The notes under the pieces: model-generated
The model's database searches: none
Told to the model about the DNA's origin: nothing
Seen by the model: only the letters and a program-made list of their open reading frames with translations
Made by a program: the position numbers and the translations under genes
Assembly (NCBI GenBank): GCA_035631615.1
Contig: DASQIK010000059.1
Span: 1 to 17,547 of the forward strand
Source of the DNA: UBA5189 sp035631615
Lineage (GTDB): Bacteria > Chloroflexota > Limnocylindria > Limnocylindrales > CSP1-4
DNA: 17,547 bases
Reading direction: 5' to 3'
Shown here: positions 14,325 to 17,547 of the stretch, in pieces
How positions within the stretch are numbered: position 1 is the first letter of the stretch
How the letters are laid out: each line of letters starts with the position of its first letter

Positions 14325-15503
14325 ATGACCCCGACCATGACCGCCGCCAAGCCCACGTCCAGCACCCTGTACTTCGGCCCGTGGTATCGCCGCTCGCCGT
14401 TCTTCGAGAAGACCCTCGCCGCCGGCTGCTCGGCGTACGACATCTACAACCACATGTACCTGCCCGGCTACTACGCCGACCCGGTCGAGGAGTACTGGGC
14501 GCTCCTCAACGGCGTGACCGTGTGGGACGTGTCGGTCGAGCGGATCGTCGAGATCACCGGCCCTGACGCATCCGAGTTCGTGAACCGGCTCACCTGCCGC
14601 GACCTGACGAAGTGTGCGGTCGGCCAGTGCAAGTACGTCCTGATCACCGCCGACGACGGTGGGATCGTGAACGATCCCGTGCTCATGCGGGTCGAGGAGC
14701 ATCGCTGGTGGCTCGCCCTCGCCGACAGCGACGCCGGCCTGTACGCCCGCGGCGTCGCCGTGAACTCGGGTCTCGACGTCACCGTGCGCGAGCCCGATGT
14801 GTATCCGATCCAGGTCCAGGGCCCGAAGTCGAAGGACGTGCTCCACAAGCTGTTCGGCGACGCGATCCTCGGGGTCAAGTACTACTGGACCCTCACGACC
14901 GAGCTCGACGGCATCCCCGTGGTCATCAGCCGCACCGGCTGGACCGGCGAGGTGGGCTACGAGATCTACCTGCGCGACCCGTCGCGCGGCGCCGACCTCT
15001 GGGATCGCGTGTTCGAGGCCGGCAGGGAGTTCGGGATCCGGCCCGTCGCCCCGGTCGAGGCGCGCCGCATCGAGGCCGGCATCTTCAACTACGGCTCGGA
15101 CATGAGCATCGCCAACAACCCGTTCGAGATCATGGGCCTCGAGCGGCTCGTCGAGCCGCAGGCGGCCGACTACATCGGCAAGGCGGCCCTCGAGGAGATA
15201 CGGATCAAGGGCGTCGCGAAGAAGCTCGTCGGCATCGAGGCGCCGGGTGCCGCGCTGCCATTCGAACTGGCCGAGAAGCGGCTCGCGCTGCACCGCGGCG
15301 AGCCCGTCGGGACGGTCACCGACCTGATCTGGAGCCCGCGCCTCGAGCGCAACATCGGGTTCGTCTGGCTCCCGATCGGGCTCTCCGGCCCCGGCACCGA
15401 GCTCGAGATCGAGGCGCCCGACGGCGAGCTGTGGCCGGCGCGGAGCGCGGCGATCCCGTTCCTAGACGCCACGAAGAAGGTGCCGCTCGGCCAACCCGCA
15501 TAG
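14325..15503 (+). CDS. GcvT-fold protein resembling dimethylsulfoniopropionate demethylase DmdA (tetrahydrofolate-dependent demethylase), paralogue 2
   Basis: This 392-residue protein has a GcvT fold but a DmdA-like plan: YNHMYLPGYY (41-50), VEEYWALLNGVTVWDVSVER (54-73), GGIVNDPVLMRV (112-123), WWLALADSDAGLY (128-140), EPDVYPIQVQGPKS (156-169), SRTGWTGEVGYEIY (202-215), RRIEAGIFNYGSDM (247-260) and NNPFE (264-268). Asp117 aligns with the catalytic Asp of the T-protein; the Asn before it matches the NDP sequence I recall for DmdA. DmdA moves a methyl group from dimethylsulfoniopropionate to tetrahydrofolate. Many DmdA relatives have other or unknown substrates, so only the class is assigned. 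It ends the operon and faces a PotBC-type importer. It is clearly diverged from paralogue 1, so the two are not a recent duplication. Confidence 0.83.
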   Translation: MTPTMTAAKPTSSTLYFGPWYRRSPFFEKTLAAGCSAYDIYNHMYLPGYYADPVEEYWALLNGVTVWDVSVERIVEITGPDASEFVNRLTCRDLTKCAVGQCKYVLITADDGGIVNDPVLMRVEEHRWWLALADSDAGLYARGVAVNSGLDVTVREPDVYPIQVQGPKSKDVLHKLFGDAILGVKYYWTLTTELDGIPVVISRTGWTGEVGYEIYLRDPSRGADLWDRVFEAGREFGIRPVAPVEARRIEAGIFNYGSDMSIANNPFEIMGLERLVEPQAADYIGKAALEEIRIKGVAKKLVGIEAPGAALPFELAEKRLALHRGEPVGTVTDLIWSPRLERNIGFVWLPIGLSGPGTELEIEAPDGELWPARSAAIPFLDATKKVPLGQPA

Positions 15504-15511
15504 ACCCGGCT

Positions 15512-15579
15512 ATTCCGCCTGGGTATGGGTACACATCGCCCGAGGCCCCTACCCAACGTCTTCATTCCGCATCGGTATG
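15512..15579 (+). repeat. Short imperfect direct repeat, two copies 52 bp apart
   Basis: ATTCCGCCTGGGTATG (15512-15527) and ATTCCGCATCGGTATG (15564-15579) match at 14 of 16 positions. A looser third copy, ending GCATGCGGTATC, is at about 15598-15609. GGTAT also occurs on the minus strand at 15646-15664. The copies overlap the hairpins described separately. Confidence 0.65.
15521..15554 (+). terminator. Candidate terminator hairpin after the DmdA-like gene
   Basis: GGGTATGGG (15521-15529) pairs with CCCCTACCC (15546-15554) at eight of nine positions. The 16-base loop contains a small GCC-CGA-GGC mini-stem option. The stem lies 17 bases after the stop codon and is followed by AACGTCTTCATT, only moderately T-rich, so it is not a textbook intrinsic terminator. 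Confidence 0.5.
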
Positions 15580-15582
15580 AAG
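15560..15582. repeat. 23-bp inverted repeat (possible bidirectional terminator stem or operator)
   Basis: CTTCAT (15560-15565) pairs with ATGAAG (15577-15582), then one T:T mismatch, then CCG (15567-15569) pairs with CGG (15573-15575) around a CAT centre. Nine of ten arm positions are symmetric, so it would fold similarly in transcripts from either strand. Confidence 0.6.
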
Positions 15583-15587
15583 CCGTG

Positions 15588-15615
15588 CGTTCCATGCGCA
15601 TGCGGTATCGGGACG
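15588..15615. repeat. Inverted repeat enclosing a perfect 10-bp palindrome
   Basis: CGTTCC (15588-15593) can pair with GGGACG (15610-15615) with one G:U pair. Inside or overlapping it is the perfect palindrome CATGCGCATG (15593-15602). A further perfect palindrome, CGGCCGGCCG, is at 15620-15629. Such palindromes are not rare in GC-rich DNA, so single elements mean little; their clustering is the notable point. Confidence 0.4.
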
Positions 15616-15682
15616 AACGCGGCCGGCCGTCAACGGGGCTGACTCATACCGCTGAGGGATACCCGCGCCGGCGGCAGGGCGC

Positions 15683-16498
15683 CTACGCGGCGTCGGGGTC
15701 GGCGACGACGGCCTGAGCGGCGGTCCGGAACGCGCCGAGCCGCCAAGCGACGACCAGCGCCAGCGACACGATCACCACGATGATCGTCGAGATGGCGTTG
15801 ATCTGGGGCGTCACGCCGAACTTGATCGAGCTGTAGATCGCGATCGGGAGCGTCGTCGAGCCGACGCCGGCGTTGAACGACGTCACGATCAGGTCGTCGA
15901 ACGACAGCGCGAACGCGAGCATCGCCCCGGCGGCGATCGCCGGCGCGAGCAGCGGCAGGGTCACGTGCCGGAACGCGCCGATCGCGGACGCACCGAGGTC
16001 GCGGGCAGCCTCCTCGAGCTGCGGGTTCAGGCTGGCCGCGCGGGCGCGGACGGTGATCGCCACGTACGACACGCAGAACGTGATGTGCGCCAGCGAGATC
16101 TGGAGCAGGGACCCGTTCAGCCCGAACAGCTGGGTGAAGAACACCAGCAGGCTGATGCCCATGATCACCTCGGGCGTGACCATCGGCAGGAGGAGCAGCG
16201 TCTGGACCGCGCCGGAGCCACGGAACCGGAGGCGGGCGAGGCCGAGGCCGAGCAGCGCGCCGAGGATCGTCGCACCGACCACGGCAATGGCCGCGACCTG
16301 CATCGTCACCCACAGCGCCCCGATCAGGCGGTCGTTCTCGAACAGCTTCGGGTACCAGTCGAGGGTGAACCCGAGCCACACGAAGTTCCGCTTGGACTCG
16401 TTGAAGCTGAACACGATCAGGACCACGATCGGCGCGAACAGGAACGCGTAGATGAAGACCGTGAACGCGGTGAGCCAGCGCGACGGCCTGGTTGTCAT
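15683..16498 (-). CDS. ABC importer permease, PotC type (spermidine/putrescine family)
   Basis: This 271-residue membrane protein has about six helices (near 11-31, 64-86, 97-120, 131-152, 185-205 and 235-253). It has the importer EAA loop EEAARDLGASAIGAFRHVTL (162-181), followed by PLLAPAI, which contacts the ATPase. The SFNESKRNFVWLGFTLDWY segment (31-49) after helix one is typical of PotC. ATG 16498 overlaps the stop of the PotB-type gene (ATGA). The family imports polyamines but also other small cationic or zwitterionic compounds, so substrate should not be read from the name. The gene order binding protein-PotB-PotC continues off the right edge, where an ATPase gene may lie. It converges on the DmdA-like operon. 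Confidence 0.92.
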   Translation of the reverse strand: MTTRPSRWLTAFTVFIYAFLFAPIVVLIVFSFNESKRNFVWLGFTLDWYPKLFENDRLIGALWVTMQVAAIAVVGATILGALLGLGLARLRFRGSGAVQTLLLLPMVTPEVIMGISLLVFFTQLFGLNGSLLQISLAHITFCVSYVAITVRARAASLNPQLEEAARDLGASAIGAFRHVTLPLLAPAIAAGAMLAFALSFDDLIVTSFNAGVGSTTLPIAIYSSIKFGVTPQINAISTIIVVIVSLALVVAWRLGAFRTAAQAVVADPDAA

Positions 16499-17409
16499 CC
16501 GATGACCTCGCGCCGGAGGCTCCGCAGGGCGAGCAGCGTGCCCGCGATCGTGATGGCCATCAGCAGGAACCCGAGCGCGGACCCGTACGGCCAGTCGCGG
16601 CCGCTCGTGAAGATCACCTGCACGATCTTGGCGATCGTGGTGGTCTGGGCGCCGCCGAGCAGGTCCGGCGTCACGAAGTCACCGAGCGCCGGGATGAACG
16701 TGAGGAGCGCCGCGGCGACGATGCCCGGCAGCGTGAGGGGCAGGGTCACGTGCAGGAACGCGCCGCGACTCGAGGCGTACAGATCGCGGCCAGCCTGGAC
16801 GAGCGACTGGTCGAGGCGGTCGATCGAGACGTACAGCGGCAGGATTGCGAACGGCAGGAAGCCGTAGGTCATCCCGAGGATGACGGCCGCGTCGGAGTTC
16901 AGGATCGGGATCGGGTCGCTGATCACGCCCATCCCGAGCAGCAGCGAGTTGAGGATCCCGTTGTCGCGCAGGATGATCATCCAGGCGTAGGTCCGGATGA
17001 GCCAGCTCGTCCAGAACGGCAGCATCACCAGGATCAGCAGCAGGATCTTGCGCCGCCCACCGTGGCGCGAGATCCAGTACGCGACCGGGTAGCCGATCGC
17101 GAGCGACAGGATGGTCGTGACCAGCGCGTAGTACAGCGACCGGATGAACGCGGTCACGTACTCCGGGCGGAGCGCCTGGGCGTAGTTGTCGAGGTTCGGG
17201 TTGGCGAGCGTGATGTGCGCGCCCGGGTCGACCGCACCGAGGCTGATCGCGCCCATGATCGCGAGCGGCGCGAGGAAGAAGATCGCGAGCCAGACGACGC
17301 CCGGCGCGAGCAGGACCGCCGATGCGATCCGACCCCGAGCCGTCGCGCCCAATCGTCCGGCGGCGACCACCGCGCGAGGCGCCGCCGCGGGCTCGGCTCC
17401 CGCCGTCAC
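16495..17409 (-). CDS. ABC importer permease, PotB type (spermidine/putrescine family)
   Basis: This 304-residue protein starts at GTG 17409, inside the stop codon of the upstream binding-protein gene (GTGA). About six helices are visible (near 31-52, 90-113, 121-144, 173-194, 229-245, 276-296). PotB-type features are LLLILVMLPFWTSWLIRTYA (123-142) and an EAA loop, LVQAGRDLYASSRGAFLHVT (203-222), followed by LPLTLPGI. It would form the transmembrane pore with the PotC-type protein. The first 25 residues are Ala/Arg-rich and cytoplasmic. Coupling to both neighbours by 4-bp overlaps supports one importer complex. Confidence 0.92.
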   Translation of the reverse strand: MTAGAEPAAAPRAVVAAGRLGATARGRIASAVLLAPGVVWLAIFFLAPLAIMGAISLGAVDPGAHITLANPNLDNYAQALRPEYVTAFIRSLYYALVTTILSLAIGYPVAYWISRHGGRRKILLLILVMLPFWTSWLIRTYAWMIILRDNGILNSLLLGMGVISDPIPILNSDAAVILGMTYGFLPFAILPLYVSIDRLDQSLVQAGRDLYASSRGAFLHVTLPLTLPGIVAAALLTFIPALGDFVTPDLLGGAQTTTIAKIVQVIFTSGRDWPYGSALGFLLMAITIAGTLLALRSLRREVIG

Positions 17410-17546
17410 GCGCGGAGCTGGTTCCAGCGGTCTGTGTAGTTCTTGAGGTCCGCAGGCTGGAGGTAGGCGAGCTCCTTGAGCGTCGCAAGGACGTTCGCGG
17501 GTGGATTCAGGCGCGGGTCCTGGCTGATCGTCGGGTCGATCTTCGG
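17406..17546 (-). CDS. Extracellular solute-binding protein of the PotBC importer, C-terminal fragment (5' part outside window)
   Basis: Only the final 46 codons are present on the minus strand, ending with TGA at 17408-17406, which overlaps the PotB-type GTG start. The peptide ends LKNYTDRWNQLRA, and the preceding segment (PKIDPTISQDPRLNPPANVL) resembles the C-terminal helix region of PotD-like binding proteins. Position, strand and coupling to the two permeases support this. The ligand-binding residues lie outside the window, so substrate cannot be judged. Confidence 0.75.
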   Translation of the reverse strand, partial: PKIDPTISQDPRLNPPANVLATLKELAYLQPADLKNYTDRWNQLRA

Positions 17547-17547
17547 G

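Larger units (their letters stand above)
15504..15682. other. Intergenic region between converging operons with a cluster of inverted repeats
   Basis: No convincing gene is present. A possible 63-codon + strand frame (15525-15716) has low-complexity Arg-rich content and runs into the permease gene on the other strand. The region instead holds several dyads (15521-15554, 15560-15582, 15588-15615, 15620-15629, 15643-15656) and recurrent GGTAT motifs on both strands. Transcription from both sides must end here, so a termination function is likely. Confidence 0.6.

Noticed and set aside
7918..15503. Calling the operon a canonical DMSP demethylation (dmdABC) locus
   Set aside because: The acyl-CoA dehydrogenase has 389 residues, shorter than the roughly 600 I expect for DmdC; the CoA ligase is the NDP-forming rather than the AMP-forming type; no hydratase is visible, and an FAD oxidoreductase is added.
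15525..15716. Possible 63-residue small protein in the intergenic region
   Set aside because: It runs through the hairpin cluster and into the PotC-type gene on the other strand, has no convincing ribosome site, and its composition is that of random GC-rich sequence.
16492..17439. 315-codon + strand frame opposite the PotB-type gene
   Set aside because: Arg/Asp/Glu-rich without domains, while the opposite strand has a clear EAA loop and membrane helices.
1..17547. CRISPR array, insertion sequence, prophage, tRNA or rRNA
   Set aside because: No regularly spaced repeats, transposase or phage motifs, or recognisable RNA gene sequence was seen; the only recombinase is the housekeeping-type XerD fragment.

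Overview
The window is a GC-rich, densely coded bacterial chromosome segment. Most adjacent genes overlap by ATGA or GTGA junctions, GTG starts are common, and two regulator genes look leaderless. The block ending in scpA-scpB-rluB, next to a XerD-type recombinase, together with the base composition and leaderless promoters, fits an uncultivated Chloroflexota lineage such as Limnocylindria-like soil or freshwater groups. An actinobacterium is less likely but possible. This placement is an inference from gene order and composition; there is no rRNA in the window.

Region 1 (1-4411, + strand) is one tightly packed housekeeping polycistron: the 3' end of a XerD-like recombinase, a membrane PH-SHOCT protein, a minimal M50 site-2 protease homologue, an HD-domain protein, ScpA and ScpB (the condensin subunits that work with SMC), and an RluB/RsuA-family pseudouridine synthase.

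Region 2 (4435-7231, + strand) is a self-contained efflux-type operon. A consensus promoter sits directly on the GTG start of a TetR-family regulator that carries two successive TetR_N DNA-binding modules. An ABC ATPase and an ABC-2 permease follow, each translationally coupled to the gene before it.

Region 3 (7212-15503) is a catabolic module under a divergently transcribed single-HTH TetR regulator, with face-to-face overlapping promoters at 7844-7886. The + strand operon encodes a GcvT-fold tetrahydrofolate-dependent methyltransferase homologue, a CrtI/PYROXD2-like FAD oxidoreductase, an acyl-CoA dehydrogenase, a single-chain NDP-forming acyl-CoA synthetase, and a second GcvT-fold protein whose sequence features resemble the DMSP demethylase DmdA. 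Region 4 (15683-17546, - strand) converges on it and holds the C-terminus of a substrate-binding protein plus PotB- and PotC-type permeases. Together these suggest uptake of a small cationic or zwitterionic compound, transfer of methyl groups to tetrahydrofolate, and activation and oxidation of the remaining acid as a CoA thioester. The substrate is unknown. This is the best candidate here for an undescribed pathway.

The 179 bp between the two converging operons (15504-15682) contains a cluster of inverted repeats and a repeated 16-bp motif, probably a termination region. No tRNA, rRNA, CRISPR array, insertion sequence or phage gene was seen, and no gene-free stretch exceeds 300 bases.
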